A DNA stretch of 64,000 nucleotides from Scytalidium lignicola (lineage: Eukaryota; Ascomycota; Leotiomycetes): NCBI GenBank assembly GCA_002812745.2, contig NCSJ02000113.1, positions 60,115-124,114 of the forward strand, read 5' to 3'. Both the position numbers and the translations under genes were made by a program. A model generated the notes under the pieces. The model ran no database searches. It was not told the DNA's origin and saw only the letters and a program-made list of their open reading frames with translations. Numbering within the stretch: the first letter of the stretch is position 1; each line of letters begins with the position of its first letter. Positions 1 through 12,372 of the stretch are shown piece by piece.

Positions 1-2138
1 GAACAATTCCAACCTCGACGTATCTAGAACTGTTTCCAGGACGCAATCTCGGACAGCATCCCTTCGCTCCATTAGCCAGGTACGTTCGAATAATGGGTAT
101 GGAGTTAGTGAACCTGTCGACAATTCAGAAGGTGAGGAAGGTGGCGTTGATGTAGAGGCTGGCACTGCGGAAGCAGACAAGGACCCTTTTGAGGTTCACT
201 GGGAGAATGGGGAGCAGGATCCGATGAATCCTAGGAATATGGCCCATCTCAGGAAATGGCTTATTGTTATGATTGTTAGTTCGAGCTCGCTCTCCGTGTA
301 GGTTCACCTAGACTTCTTTTCATCTGTTTGGAATCTACACTGACAAATTCGGCTCTAGAACTTGCACGTCTTCCATTTACACCTCCACGTATGATCAGAT
401 GACGAAGGAGTTCCATGTTTCGGAACTCATCGCAACACTAGGGTTATCTATGTTTATCATGGGCCTCGGAATGGGACCCATGTTACTAAGTCCTTTGTCG
501 TAAGTTTTGGGTGGCGGGGTCTGTATAAGGTTGGACTAACTTTGTTGAAAGGGAATTCTATGGCCGACGCCCCATATATCTCTGCTCCTTCAGCATGTTC
601 ATAATATGGATCATCCCTTCTGCTGTTGCCAAGAACATACAGACAATGGTAATTGCTCGGTTCTTCGATGGCATCTCAGGTAGTGCTTTTCTATCTGTGG
701 CTGGAGGGACCGTTGGTGATATGTTCAACCGCGAACAATTGCAATTTCCAATGCTGGTTTATACAGCCTCACCGTTTGTTGGGCCCGCTCTTGGACCGCT
801 GATCGGAGGGTTTGTCAATCAATATACGCATTGGAGATGGACCTTCTATCTCCTTCTGATCTGGGCGGGCGTGCAGCTCAGTTTGATCTTCTTCCTGGTC
901 CCGGAGACCTATCATCCTGTTTTGCTGCGGCACAAAGCTCAGAAAATCCGAAAAGAGACGGGAGACGAACGATGGAAAGCACCGATTGAGAAATCTAACA
1001 AATCGATCCCTAGGACTATCGGTTACTCGTTGCTTCGACCATTCCAGCTCTTATTCCTAGAGCCAATGTGCACGAATCTCTGTCTGTTCTCAGCCATCTT
1101 GCTTGGAATCCTGTATCTCTTCTTTGGCGCATTTCCCTTGGTTTTCCAAACCAACCATGGATTCACCCTATCACAGGTTGGCCTGTCCTTCCTTGGCATG
1201 TTCGTTGGCATGCTGGCTGCTGCAGCCACCGACCCGTTTTGGCACCGAAACTATGTCAGGTTAATCAAGCAGAGAGAAGAGGCCACGGGAGAGAAGGGTG
1301 GCAGCGAACCTGAGTATCGTCTTCCTCCTGCAATTGCAGGTGCTGTGCTAGTTCCCATCGGCCTCTTCATGTTTGCTTGGACGACTTACCCTTCGGTGCA
1401 TTGGATTGTGCCTATTGTTGGATCGGCCATTTTCGGCATGGGGTATGTTCACTTCATTTTTTTCTGCGTCCTCCCATATTCCCACGGCCTATACTCTTGT
1501 GTTCAAATTATCATTTAACACATTTCTGGATCAAGTGGCTCAGCTCTCAGCCGTTCCGCGTGCTCCGTGGCTTCAATGCCAGTATCAATGCAGCATTGAA
1601 ATGAGATTAGAAATTCGAGATGCAATATTCTTGGCGGAGGTCTCTGTAGACTCTGCGAGCTCTGTCACGAGTCACCGTGGTGTTACAAGACTATCAAGTC
1701 ATGTGTAGCCGCGGACAAATGATCATCACCCACGCGGATGTGGTACCTTCTTATGTGTAACACAAGTAGCTAACCGATTGGAATCAATAGAACGATTCTC
1801 GTGTTCACTGGAATCTTCACGTTCCTTGTTGACGCCTATCCGTTGTACGCGGCCAGCTCACTGGCAGCCAATAGTTTTGCCCGGAGTAGTTTTGGAGGTA
1901 AGCATCACGTTCCCTTCCCGCTCATATTGCTTAGAAATATTTTTATTCGGTTCGGGGCGCTGACATGAGGATGACAGCGGCCTTCCCGCTCTTTGGGGTG
2001 CAGATGTACCACAAGCTCGGCGATCAGTGGGCCTCGAGTCTCCTTGCCTTCCTGACTGTGGCCATGATGCCGTTTCCGTACTTGTTCTTTAAGTATGGAA
2101 AGCAGCTGAGAGGCAAGAGCCGCTTTGCTTCGGCATGA
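1..2138 (+). CDS. MFS transporter, DHA1 drug/polyamine type (5'-truncated by window)
   Basis: Proton-coupled export of drugs or polyamines across the plasma membrane is the usual role of this family; the substrate here is unknown. I join exons 2-297, 359-499, 552-1442, 1791-1897 and 1978-2138, giving 531 residues with the N-terminus outside the window. Before the first membrane span it carries the family hallmark [13 protein letters not shown], followed by the loop signature [10 protein letters not shown] between spans 2 and 3 and PETYHPVLL after span 6. The last exons supply the terminal helices and end in KSRFASA. Three introns are 52-80 bp, but the one at 1443-1790 is 348 bp, far longer than the others. 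Frame and hydrophobic pattern are continuous across every junction. Family assignment is firm; substrate specificity cannot be read from the sequence. Confidence 0.9.
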
Positions 2139-4842
2139 CGTAACATGATGTACTTTCGATGATCTACTTAATACATATATTTGGCATTGTCATTGGCATA
2201 ATATTCAGCATATAATAGGATCCTCCAAGTTTATATTTTGAAAAGTTTGGGGGCATTTTGGACATTTTTGGCGAATATCACTTTGTCTTAGGTTACTGAT
2301 TTCGATGATGAACAAAAAATATAATTACGGGTTTGCATAGAAGGAGTTGTTATTTAGTGGTAATAAGGCTGGCATTCTCATTTGCCAAAAAGGGGGGGGG
2401 GGAAAAGGTCGGAGTTTTAATTAGCAGTAGCTTATCATGGGTCAATTTCCAGCATAGCAAGCAAGGGCTTCTTCATTCATATCGATAATTAGGATTTTGC
2501 GGATAATACGAGAAAAGGAGTTTTGGTAGGGAATTTACCTTCCCGTACAAACCTGTGCAACTTTTCTCACGTTTTTTTTNCCTACAGTAACTGTAAATTA
2601 CTGTACTAGTACAAGGACATCCATCGTCTTTGGTTTCACGGTGAAAATGCATGATAAATTGAAAGGCATTGCCTCATCCCCGTATCGCATGGTGATCTAT
2701 TGGATGATTGGGGATTGCGGATTGCGGATTGCGGATCAAAACGCGCCAATGCGTGTGTGCTGTGTGCTGACCGAGGTGTGGCAGAAAAATCTGCCGTCAA
2801 AATTCCCGCATTGGAAACCCCAGGCGCCGCGATAGGATCCTTCACAAGCCGAGCTGCCGAGCTTCTGGTTTTTCTCTTACTGGGAGGGTACAGGTGCTAC
2901 AGCTTTGGGAGGGGGGGCACGTGCCGCGTGCATACACAGTACAGTACAGTCATGTTATTCCCGCGTTCGATTCCTCCGGACGGCGGCGTAGTTTCCATCT
3001 TCTGCCCAATAATGGTGAGCGTCATTCTTCGATTGATTGATACCACTCCATACGTATTGTAATAGGTAGGATATTATGCTTCACGGCGGTGAAGTAGTTA
3101 CATAGTTAGATGCGATTTGATTTGATATTATTAATCTGTTTCCTGCAGATTTGCAATGCATCGTTCGCAACGTCGGCATCTAGTCCAGTCCAAGGGTAAA
3201 GAAGAAGAAAAAAAGCAAAGAAAGAAAACAATCGTCATCCAGCGTAAATTACGAGATCCCAAGCCCCCCTCCCCAAAAAATGTACAATACTACTGTACAG
3301 TGGAAAAGCCCCCAAAAAGGCATATCAANCCTGGTAAGTTCTGTTAATGAAAGGCAAGCCCAGGTAGCCCGTAAGCGAATTAACTTGACTGGATCCCTTT
3401 TTTTTTTTTGGGAAAAAAAAGAAATGGGGGCCAGTTTCCAAAACAATCCACTTATGTGAAAGTGGTGAAGGAAAGACGCCCCAAAAAAAGACCAGCTAGG
3501 TTGTAACTTCCAAAATAGACGAAGGAATAATTAAATCATTTTTTTTTNGGGTTGCGCGACTTTTTTTGTTGCTGTGCATTTGGTGCAAGGGCCCCTCTCT
3601 TCTTTTTTTTTTTTGGTTCATTTTCCCTTGACACTTTTTTTTGATGTCTCCATCCGATCTCTTGGGATTATATGCCTAGGATTCTTTTTTTTTTTCGATT
3701 GCACGACCTTGAAACGCGATTGAAAAANTTTCCCATCAACATACATTACATACAATCTCCCGTCGGCACAGCGCGCGCACGACCGGCAAAGCTTAAACCC
3801 CGCAGGAAGATCCCCCGGCTCCCGCCCTTCCTCCGTGAAGAGAGAGAGAGACACAGAGAACCACAGCTTGCCACCACCACCAAACGAGTCATACAGTATA
3901 CATAACCCACCTCTTTCCCCAGAAAAAAATCTCGCCTGGGTCTCCCGTCACAATATATCCTCGGCGCGAATCGAGATTTCTTTTGCAACGTTCAATGTGA
4001 CGACGCCCTTTTTTCTTCTCTTTCCCTGGAGAGGTTTGTGTGCGCATGGTTTTGGTCCGTTGGGCGGGACTGCTACAGCCGGCACCGGTAGCACAGCATC
4101 CAAAGCAATTCCCCCAATTGCGCTGCTCTCCAAGGCATCCCATCGTCCCTCAAAGGAGTTGCTGCGCGTGACCCCATGTTTATTTGTTCCAGGTATTCAG
4201 TCCACGGCTGTAACTAGGTAGGAAATTGGGACGAAGCGCCGCGCTCCAACCATATCGTTCGCTGGGAAAGTTCGACGGCGCAAAATCAGAATAAATAAAA
4301 AAGGTGACCACCGAGAGAGCGGGAAAAAAAGGCTAAGGGAGCGCGATCGAGGATATACAGCCCTGCCGAAACTTGAATGAACAGACAGGTTCTGGTGGAA
4401 AGAAGAAAAGGGCTGGAAGATAGACTTGGGCCACTGTTATTGTCTATTGCGCCGCCCACGTTGCAGCTCACTTGGTCTGAGGTAGGGCGCTCCATTCTGG
4501 ATCAGGACCTTTTTTATTTGGAGCAGGCTGTGTTGCGCGCCACGCCTGGCGATTTGGCAAAGCTGGAACTAGTTTCTCGTGCTTACTGTAGCACCAAAAG
4601 GGAGCTCACAGGACCTATCCTGACACTAGTCGTGTCACAGTGACTCGCTCCTCGACCCTGCAGAACCGGTAGTACGTTCAGAGAAAGGAAAGGCAAAAGA
4701 AGGTAAAGTTGGTGTCCGCCAACTTGGTCATCGACTGCAGCTGGTGTGGTTCCGCAAAATATCCAATCTTCAAGTATTGGCTCCGATTCGAGACTAGACC
4801 TAGCTACACGGGAGGAGCGGAGATTTGATCCAATACAAAATC
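2139..4842. other. Intergenic region upstream of the acuK-type regulator
   Basis: No gene is recognised in these 2.7 kb. The stretch has many homopolymer runs (A, T and G up to about ten) and four single Ns at 2580, 3329, 3548 and 3728. It also holds copies of a TACTGTAC-like motif near 2598, 2935 and 3291. The part from about 3600 on, with CT-rich and AC-rich tracts, probably holds the promoter and long 5' leader of the downstream regulator. Short open frames here lack family features and codon coherence. Confidence 0.6.
2713..2733. repeat. Three perfect tandem copies of GATTGCG
   Basis: Three back-to-back heptamers GATTGCG are followed by GATC. This is a simple short tandem repeat in intergenic DNA with no assigned role. 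Confidence 0.9.
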
Positions 4843-7276
4843 ATGCCGGGCGATATAGAGATTGACGGCGTGGATGTTTCTGATGGGGTCTCTGAGAATG
4901 AATATAGTGAGCATGAACACGACGACGAACACGACGACCTCGATCTCGCTGTGAAGGAAGAAGCTGAGAATGCGGATATGGCTGAACAGAACGTCAAGAG
5001 CGAAGATAACGAGGAGAATGGACATGCTGTCAAGAAGCCGAAATATGATCCTAAGGATCCGCTGAGGCCGAGGAGGAAGAAGGCAAGGAGGGCTTGCTTT
5101 GCCTGCCAAAGAGCGCATCTTACCTGTGGTATGTTTGTTTGAACTGATATTGTTAATTTTTTCTTCTGGAATCCAGAATTGCTGCCTTACAAAGAAGTCC
5201 TTTGTTGTCTTTCATATTCATGAATCTGCGCTCCTTTTTCGTAGTCGCAAAGGATTCGTGGTTGCTGCAGCTAGCTCCCGAGTGAAAGCAAAAAAAAGTG
5301 AACTTGATATACCTAATACTATTATCACAGGCGACGAACGTCCGTGCCAGCGATGCATTAAGCGTGGACTGGCGGATGCTTGTCAAGACGGTGTTCGGAA
5401 GAAGGCGAAATATCTTCATGATGCGCCTCCGGAAGCTCTAGGGCCAGTCCTAGGTCCAGCGTACGCCCACGCCCAGCTACAGAATCGGACGAATGGATCA
5501 GTCACAGCAATAAATACAACTGCCTCAGATAACACCACCTCTGGCATCGGTAACTTCTTCCCCCAGACCGACACGACCACCTTTCCAATGTTCTCAAATA
5601 ATCAACAAAGTGGAATGGCACCTCCACAAACACAGCTGTCGTTTACCAGTCAACAATCTCCTCTATCTCCCACATTTACGAGTCCTGTCAGTCGGAGATC
5701 AACGAATCCATTGCAGAGTCTCACAGCCTCGTCAGTGCCGCACGAAACCCAAAATAACTTCAGTGGTCCTTTGTTCGACCCAAGTAATCCTGCTTTGTTT
5801 AACTTTGATCTTGAAGGCCTCAACTTCGATAATCACTACGGAGCTTTAGAATTCGGGATGCTGGGACACATGTCTTCTGGTGCAGCGGAGACGCCACCTC
5901 AGGATAATCGTGGTTCCATTTCGCAACAGAGCGTCAGTGATGTGGGCTTCAATGGTAGCGTATACGGAAACAACAATGGGCAATTTGGACAAATGTATCC
6001 AACTGCTGCCTCGGATACGATGCTTACTGATTATCCTGGGATGGATCCACAAGGGAAAACAAACAATATATATGCGAACCAACTTCATCACGGACTGCCA
6101 CATGCATATGCTATTGCAAATGGTCCTGCGAGTATGCATAGTCCTAGCACAGACGCAAGTCCACAGCCTAGCCTCGTCAGCTTCGATACCTCACCGACTG
6201 CAGCAGGATTTACCTCGAGCACACCTAATCGACGACAGCATGAGGCGAAGCAATCAAAAGGTTCCAAATTCGGTCCAAACGCAGGAGTTAGCGGTAAACG
6301 ATCCCGGGATCCTTCATCTATCTATGACACTGTCCATGAACCGTATCCTTATACAATGGGTTTCCATAGGTTGACAGCATTTGTTCAGCGGCGGTTCTCT
6401 GCAAACAAAACGCTGAAGATTGCTAAATCACTGGCTTCCATTCGACCTTCCTTCATCTCGTGCACCAAGACATTAAATCGTCAAGACTTGATTTTCATGG
6501 AGAAATGTTTCCAAAGAACACTTTTCGAATACGAAGATTTCATGGTAAACTGCTGCACACCTACAATTGTCTGTCGAAGGACAGGCGAAATTGCAGCCGT
6601 GAATAACGAATTCACTCTGCTGACAGGTTGGAAGCAGAATGTGCTGTTAGGCAATGAACCCAACCTTAACATTAACACCGGCAAGAGCAGTTCCGATCCT
6701 AACAGCTCAGGACCTGGAAGCTTAAACAACTCAGGCAAAGCCGGTCTCTCAACACCGCGAATAAGGCCTATCCAACTCGGAGGAGAGGTGAAGGAAGGCC
6801 CACACCCAGTCTTCGTAGCGGAACTCATGGACGATGACAGCGTGATTGAATTCTACGAGGCCTTTGCGCGTCTTGCATTTGGGGATAGTCGAGGCAGCGT
6901 CACGACTAAGTGTAAGCTGCTGAAGTATCAGACTAAGGAAGACTTGAAAAAGGCTGCTGGCGAGGAACCCAAGGATGATGGATCTAAGAGCAAATTTGTC
7001 GGTAACGGCATTGGTGGGATGGGCAATCGGGTGCGAGAGATTGATGGCGAGCATGGCATTGCGCGGTTACAGAAGGATGGAAAGCTGGATTGCAGTTATT
7101 GTTGGACGGTCAGACGAGATGTCTTTGATATTCCTATGCTGATTGTTATGAACGTAAGCTTGCCCTTGCTGACCCCTCTTCTTCCATACTCCCCTGTTTT
7201 TCTTCATCATTCGATTTCACCGAGAATATTCCAATACTAACAAAACCGATGTAAACAGTTTTTACCTTGCATATAG
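4843..7276 (+). CDS. acuK: Zn(II)2Cys6 + PAS transcription activator of gluconeogenesis (AcuK/ERT1 family)
   Basis: Nuclear regulator of gluconeogenic genes such as PEP carboxykinase, known in Aspergillus as AcuK (partner AcuM) and in yeast as Ert1. Exons 4843-5128, 5331-7153 and 7259-7276 give 708 residues. An acidic N-terminus leads to the zinc cluster at C85, C88, C95, C101, C104 and C113 (CX2CX6CX5CX2CX8C), flanked by the basic [10 protein letters not shown] long Ser/Thr/Asn-rich middle follows, and a PAS-like domain starts near residue 500 ([20 protein letters not shown]). The last exon adds only FLPCI after VMN, the typical family ending, which fixes the final 105 bp intron. The 202 bp first intron splits the zinc cluster after its third cysteine. 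I chose ATG 4843 (MPGDIEIDG) as the first methionine of the open frame. Identification is confident from the cluster, PAS region and C-terminus together. Confidence 0.9.
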
Positions 7277-7883
7277 CGGCTTTTTGGTAAAGTAAAGTAA
7301 AGAAAAANGTTGCTGTGAGTTGCATGGATATTGGCGCATTTATTAGGTTGGAAAAAACATATGGGTTTAAATAGGGATAGGACCCCGTGGGTCTTGGAAT
7401 CCTTGTTTTTTTACACTGGGAGGCGTTCTTGATAATTTGCTTTTTTAAAGGGGGGAATACCACCAGTATAGTTGATGGGAGTTTTAACGCAGAGCGGAAC
7501 ATCCCAGATTTTTTTGCTTTGTAGAGAAGGGAAGGGAGGACATTTGGATACGCATCGTATAGTTGTGTATTTAGGCAATGAAAATACGTTTTGATACCAG
7601 AAATAGTCCTATATTGAGCTTGGGCTTATTTATCTGCTTTTTGATTGGTTTTGATCCAATTAATCAGTAAAAAGGGTGAAAAAGGAAGGAGAGGATCATC
7701 TCGGCCCTTTGACCTTCGGGATGGCTATCGGTCCGCTTATCGCGATAACCCACAGCCTTGCAGATAATTACCGTACATTAGTAAACCTTCCCCCCACTAC
7801 AGAATATATATCTTTCTGGATACTTCCGTACCTCGACGACAACTGGGCGCCAGCAATTTCCTCCCTCACTAACCTTCCCCAAG
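7277..7883. other. Intergenic region between acuK-type gene and riboflavin kinase
   Basis: AT-rich 3' flank of the regulator, with an N at 7308, followed by the presumed promoter of the kinase. No gene or distinctive element is seen. Confidence 0.6.
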
Positions 7884-8659
7884 ATGCCACCAAATGGTCC
7901 CCGCCCCGAAATCATCGGGCTCGATTCAGGCCCAGAACCACCTTTCCCTCTGCGCATGAAAGGCAAAGTCGTCTCTGGTTTCGGGCGAGGTTCTAAAGAT
8001 GTTTGTTACCCTATTCCTTTCCTCCTCCCCTTTTCTAGAAAGAATAATTGAGCCGGAAAATAAAACCCATCTTTTCTCAAAAAAAAAAATACCTTTTTAT
8101 GCCCCGCCTCACAAAGCATTGAATCACTGGAAAAAAAAGCTAACTCGCAAAAAATCTATAACAGCTCGGTATACCCACTGCAAACATCCCAGTAGACAAC
8201 GTCCCCTGGATCGAAAAGGCCGAAAGCGGCGTCTACTTTGGCTGGGCCGGCATCCAACTCCCTCCAGACCATCCAGACCTCTCTGTCGCTCCCTCCCCAG
8301 CGCCCTCGACCTCCAGCGCAACGCCGCTATCAACCGCTCCCTCCGTGGTGCCGCACGACCGCGTCGCAGCAGGCTGGCGACTGTTCCCGATGGTGATGTC
8401 GATCGGGTACAACCCGTTCTACAAGAACACGGTGCGGTCGGCGGAGGTGCACGTGCTGCACAAGTTCACGAAAGACTTCTACGGGGCGGAGATGGCGATT
8501 AGTATCTTGGGGTATATTCGGCCAGAGTATGATTATGTGGATGTGGAGAGCTTGATTAGGGATATTGAGGTTGATATTGAGGTTGCGAAGAGGAGTCTTG
8601 GGAGGTTGAAGTGGGGATGGGGAGCCGAGGGGGGGNTTTCTTTGGGGGGGGAGGAGTGA
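7884..8659 (+). CDS. FMN1: Riboflavin kinase
   Basis: Phosphorylates riboflavin with ATP to make FMN, the precursor of FAD. Exons 7884-8000 and 8165-8659 give 203 residues, close to the usual fungal length. The N-terminus MPPNGPRPEIIGLDSGPEPP and FPLRMKGKVVSGFGRGSK are typical of fungal Fmn1. The nucleotide/flavin loop GSKD-LGIPTANIP is rebuilt exactly across the 164 bp intron (donor GTTTGT, acceptor ACAG). Further on are GVYFGWAG, the conserved SIGYNPFY region and HVLHKFTKDFYG, and the long C-terminal helix IRDIEVDIEVAKRSLGRLK. The extreme C-terminus is uncertain, because codons near 8636 include an N inside runs of G, so the final dozen residues and stop could be wrong. Confidence 0.93.
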
Positions 8660-9993
8660 TTGAGGAAAGGAGAGGGGAGGGAAGAGGCGTCTGGATAAGT
8701 TAGGAGTGAGGTTGATTCTTATTGAGGGAGGATCTTTTCTTTTTTTGGATTGGTGTTGGTTATGTATCGTACCCTCTTTCCGAAGGGACGACGTACAGTA
8801 CATGGTTTTGCGAGAACCATGCAATACTGATTTAAGTATCTGCTTATTGGATAGATCGTTTAGATCATTTAGAATATGCTTAAATCTGGTTAGAATTATT
8901 GGAAATAGATGATTATATAACACGACAATTTCCATTATATTCGTTTCCATACGTACGACAGATGCACACCGCAAAACACACATGGGAGAATTTGCAACTG
9001 TTTGCTTACATGATGAACACCGCCCCAAGGAACAGTGTTGAGTTATACGATGAATCATCACCTATCAAGCATTGCATATGTCAGGGGTACGTGTACAATA
9101 CCGCACATGTACATCTGACTTACGCGGAGACAGACACGGCGTACGGACGTACGAGTACCTGCAACCTGTAACAACGAGGCCGGGAGATTTGGACGGCCCC
9201 TTGCGAAAATAGAGGGGTTGGGCGAGGCTGCGCGCTAAACGATTTGTAAGGCGTAAAGAATTAACAATGAATAAACACGATTGCGCTCAAAAAAAATCTT
9301 AAAGCAAGATAAATTTAAAAAAAATTCTGTTAACAGGTTGAAATAACAGTATGAATTAAAGATTTTATCAAAATATTTTCCTGCGATCTTATAAATGCAG
9401 GTGAGGCAAGAAGGATTGAAGCTACTTGTGCGGCCTCAAGAACCAGGCAACCAATCAGCCCCACCGTACGGGCGGGCCCATCCCGCCTCCGAATTAACGG
9501 ACCCCTGTCACCAAAAATGTCAATGGCAGGAACAAACACCCAGTACAAGTACCAGCAGCTCAGCTCCAGCAAGCTTGACTCTCTTTTTGCTTCCTCTTTA
9601 TCATATCAACTTGCATAGCTCTCTGTCTGTTTCTGCAAAAAACACAATAAAAAATTACCACTTATCTAAGAAAGATTCCTTACGACAGAATTCGCGACAG
9701 GATTTGACTCGGCAGTGTATTATTATTCTGTCAGCCTCGTGTCCTACACTTAAGCACTTATCTCGAAGGTTTGTCCTCCACCTCAACAGCTTCAAATCAT
9801 AGCCCATACATGACAGAAATCCTAAATGCTAACTCTTCTTTTCAGTACCTCGAATCTACTCTCAACTATCCCCCATCTCCATCCACGAATCTTCAAAAAA
9901 ATCAAAACCGCATCTTTCCCCAACCTCGTCAATTTCCTCCAACCTCCACACAAAAATATATAAACAAAAACCACCACCCCCCAACTCCTCAAA
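8660..9993. other. Intergenic region with presumed leader of the small membrane protein
   Basis: No gene is recognised. The first half is AT-rich 3' flank of riboflavin kinase. The second half, from about 9400, is CT/CA-rich as in fungal promoters and 5' leaders, and runs into the small gene at 9994. Open frames here are low-complexity and unsupported. Confidence 0.5.
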
Positions 9994-10170
9994 ATGACAA
10001 AAGAAAACGACGTTATAGCAATCATCATCATCGTCCTGTTCTTCGTCCTCGCCCTCATCGCATTCGGCATCTACAGATTAGTCACCATGGCGCGCGGCAG
10101 CGCCGGTACCAGTAGTAGTGGAAGCGGCAGTGGGAGTGGGAGCGGGAGCGGAAGTTTAGCGGACGATTGA
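9994..10170 (+). CDS. Small single-span membrane protein with Ser/Gly tail (58 aa)
   Basis: A 58-codon open frame begins MTKENDVIA and continues into an uninterrupted hydrophobic helix, about residues 7-29 (IIIIVLFFVLALIAFGIYR). A short basic stretch (MARGS) follows, then a Ser/Gly repeat tail with alternating SG units and the ending LADD. The ATG follows a long A/C-rich leader with the context CTCAAAATG, typical of fungal starts. The layout (short N-terminus, one span, positive charge after it, flexible acidic end) suits a tail-oriented or small regulatory membrane protein. I do not recognise a named family, so function is unknown. Confidence rests on the leader, start context and clean membrane span rather than homology. 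Confidence 0.6.
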   Translation: MTKENDVIAIIIIVLFFVLALIAFGIYRLVTMARGSAGTSSSGSGSGSGSGSGSLADD

Positions 10171-11228
10171 TGTTGGCTTTACTTCCGTCTTCCTTCCTCT
10201 CTCCTTCTCTCTTCTCTCTCACTATCGATCGATCGATCGATTGGGAAACATCGAAACTTCCCTCCGCGTCGATATTTCTCTCTTTTCTACCACCCGCCCA
10301 TCTACTCCCTCGGTATTCTGGGAGCGAGATGGCTTTCTTAGGACCTCGACTGATGGCGAGGAGTGTGCGCCATATTTTTATTATTTTTTTTCACGTCTGG
10401 AAAAAAAATTGAAAACCGGATGATGGCATATATTGTTTTTTTGGACCTATTTTCCGGTTAGGGGGAAAGTATTGGGGCTGTAATGAATTGGAAACGAACA
10501 TATTCGAAACGCGAATGAAGGGATGAAAATGATTTTTGATGAGGACGAATTTTAGAGAAATATGTGTATATGTATGGCATGGCATGGGTATATGGCGTTG
10601 GGAAATTATTTGGGGAGCATTTGTTTTATTTATACATACGTGTGTGTGTGTGTATCTGCGTGGCAGATCAAATTTGGGATTTTGCATCTCTGGGAATCTA
10701 GATGTTTTAAACGAAAAATGAGAATGACTGTTATCATCTAACAATCGATTGTTTCTTTGATTGGATATTCTTGAATGAGAAGAACAGTACTGTAATAACG
10801 TTATGCAGTTGAATTAATCTAATCCAGACAATAGAAAAACCGCAAGACAGACTCCCAAGTTTTTTTTCTGTGCTACAACAAAATTGTAGGAGGATATCGA
10901 GCGAACCCAGACCGATCCTCCCAAATTAGCGCCGAAACTGCCTTGCCAAACCAATGAAAACAAAATAAGAAGACATAAAAAGGAGGCTTCGGGCGGGTGC
11001 GAACTGGAAAAAAAGAGCTGCCAATTGTTTATACATCTGTGTAACAGTGGTAATCCGGATATTTCCCCAACACACCCCACTATACCTATCCTTTCTTCTA
11101 TCCTGAAAAGCTTTATATAAGCTTATAGTCGTATCTCGTATCTAGTCCATGCGGTCAATGCCATCATTTCTCATTTCACAATGTTGTCCCCCTGTTGGCA
11201 ATCCTTATGTGTGTAAAGGATAGTTGGT
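10171..11228. other. Intergenic region between convergent small gene and CDC28 homolog
   Basis: AT-rich and T-run-rich DNA between two gene 3' ends. It contains a GATC run near 10215, a TG microsatellite near 10640 and the palindrome-like ACAGTACTGTA at 10784. No gene is seen. Confidence 0.6.
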
Positions 11229-12372
11229 TCAGTGGTAACCGTTCTTAAGAGTCGGGTTATAACCACGTCCGGAGTATGCAGAGCTGCCTTCCTCAAAATA
11301 AGGATGCATGCAAGCTTGCTTTGCAGAGATACGGCCGGCTGGGTCGTATACCAGCATCATCTCCAAGAGGTCTAGTCCGTGTTCATCAAGATTGGTGCAA
11401 AGAGGGAGGCTCATGTCGCGTTGCCACTTAGGGAAGGAAGATTTGAAGTCGGGGAAGCACGTCTTGTCATTTACTCCTGGCCATTCAGCTTCGGTGGGGG
11501 TACCCAGAAGGCTGAGATACTAATTAGTTTCTGCCATGCTGTTCATGCAAGGTAAAGACTTACCGGAAGATCTTGAAGATCTCGTCGATCTCAGAATCAC
11601 CAGGGAATAATGGTTTTCGGGTGCACATCTCAGCAAAGATGCAACCAACAGACCACATATCGACACCAGTAGAATACTGACGACCTCCTAGCAGGATCTC
11701 TGGGGATCGGTACCAAAGCGTGACGACTTCGTGAGTATATGTACGGAGCGGGACTCCAAAAGCACGAGCCAGACCAAAATCTGCAAGTTTGAGATTGCCG
11801 TCACGGTCAATCAACAAGTTCTGCGGTTTTAGATCCCGGTGAAGAACTCGGTGACTATGGCAATATCGAACACCTTCGCACAATTGGCTCATAAACTTCT
11901 TTACCATCGCGTCACCAAGACCAAGACGACTCAAATCCGGTGGGCTGCCTTCAGGTAGGGCTTTACCTCTGCCACCATCGCTTACAGGGAGAGCCTCCAT
12001 ATATTTCTTCAGGTCGAGGTCGAGGAACTCGAAGACAAGGTAGAGTTTGTGGCCATCTGCGTGGACGATGTTAAGCAGGCGGACGATATTGGGATCATTC
12101 ATTTCTTTAAGGAGGGAGATCTCCCGGATAGCTGTGCTGGGGACTCCTTCATCTTCGGCTTCGAGGCGGATCTTCTTGAGAGCAACGATCCGGCCGGAAT
12201 GGAGGAGATCTTTCGCTTTGTAAACTACACCGTACGTGCCTGAATAAATAGTCATGTTAGTCAGGAACGGGCACTCGTGACTGCAGGCAGCCACTTATTG
12301 GAGTCAGAGCTATAAAAATTAGTTGATTGGCTTACCTTCTCCTATCTTTTCCAGCTTCTGATAGTTCTCCAT
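11229..12372 (-). CDS. cdc2: Cyclin-dependent kinase, Cdc28/Cdc2 (NimX) homolog
   Basis: Master cell-cycle Ser/Thr kinase. Exons on the minus strand are 12336-12372, 11564-12239 and 11229-11511, giving 331 residues. The start [16 protein letters not shown] contains the inhibitory sites T14 and Y15. ATP-binding lysine follows at VALKK, and the perfect cyclin-binding PSTAIRE helix is at residues 46-52. The catalytic loop is HRDLKPQN, the metal loop DFGLAR, and the activation segment [13 protein letters not shown] carries the activating threonine. An insertion of about 30 residues before the catalytic domain half ([18 protein letters not shown]) is the kind of extra loop found in filamentous fungi. 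The first intron (96 bp) falls inside the glycine loop; the second (52 bp) falls after EIFKIF. The gene is divergent from the AlkB-like gene, 540 bp away. Confidence 0.96.

Noticed and set aside
2960..2990. GTTCGATTCC resembling a tRNA B box
   Set aside because: The flanking bases do not form a T-stem and no A box or acceptor stem is present at the right distance.
2636..4643. Several open frames of 60-130 codons on both strands upstream of the acuK-type gene
   Set aside because: Low complexity, homopolymer-driven, interrupted by Ns and without any domain or splice logic.
5099..7240. A single 713-codon frame beginning inside the first intron of the acuK-type gene
   Set aside because: It would lack the first half of the zinc cluster; the GT..AG splice gives the perfect six-cysteine motif.
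8899..9802. Open frames of 90 and 135 codons before the small membrane protein
   Set aside because: Composition is that of leader or flank DNA (CT/CA-rich, no globular pattern) and no family features are seen.
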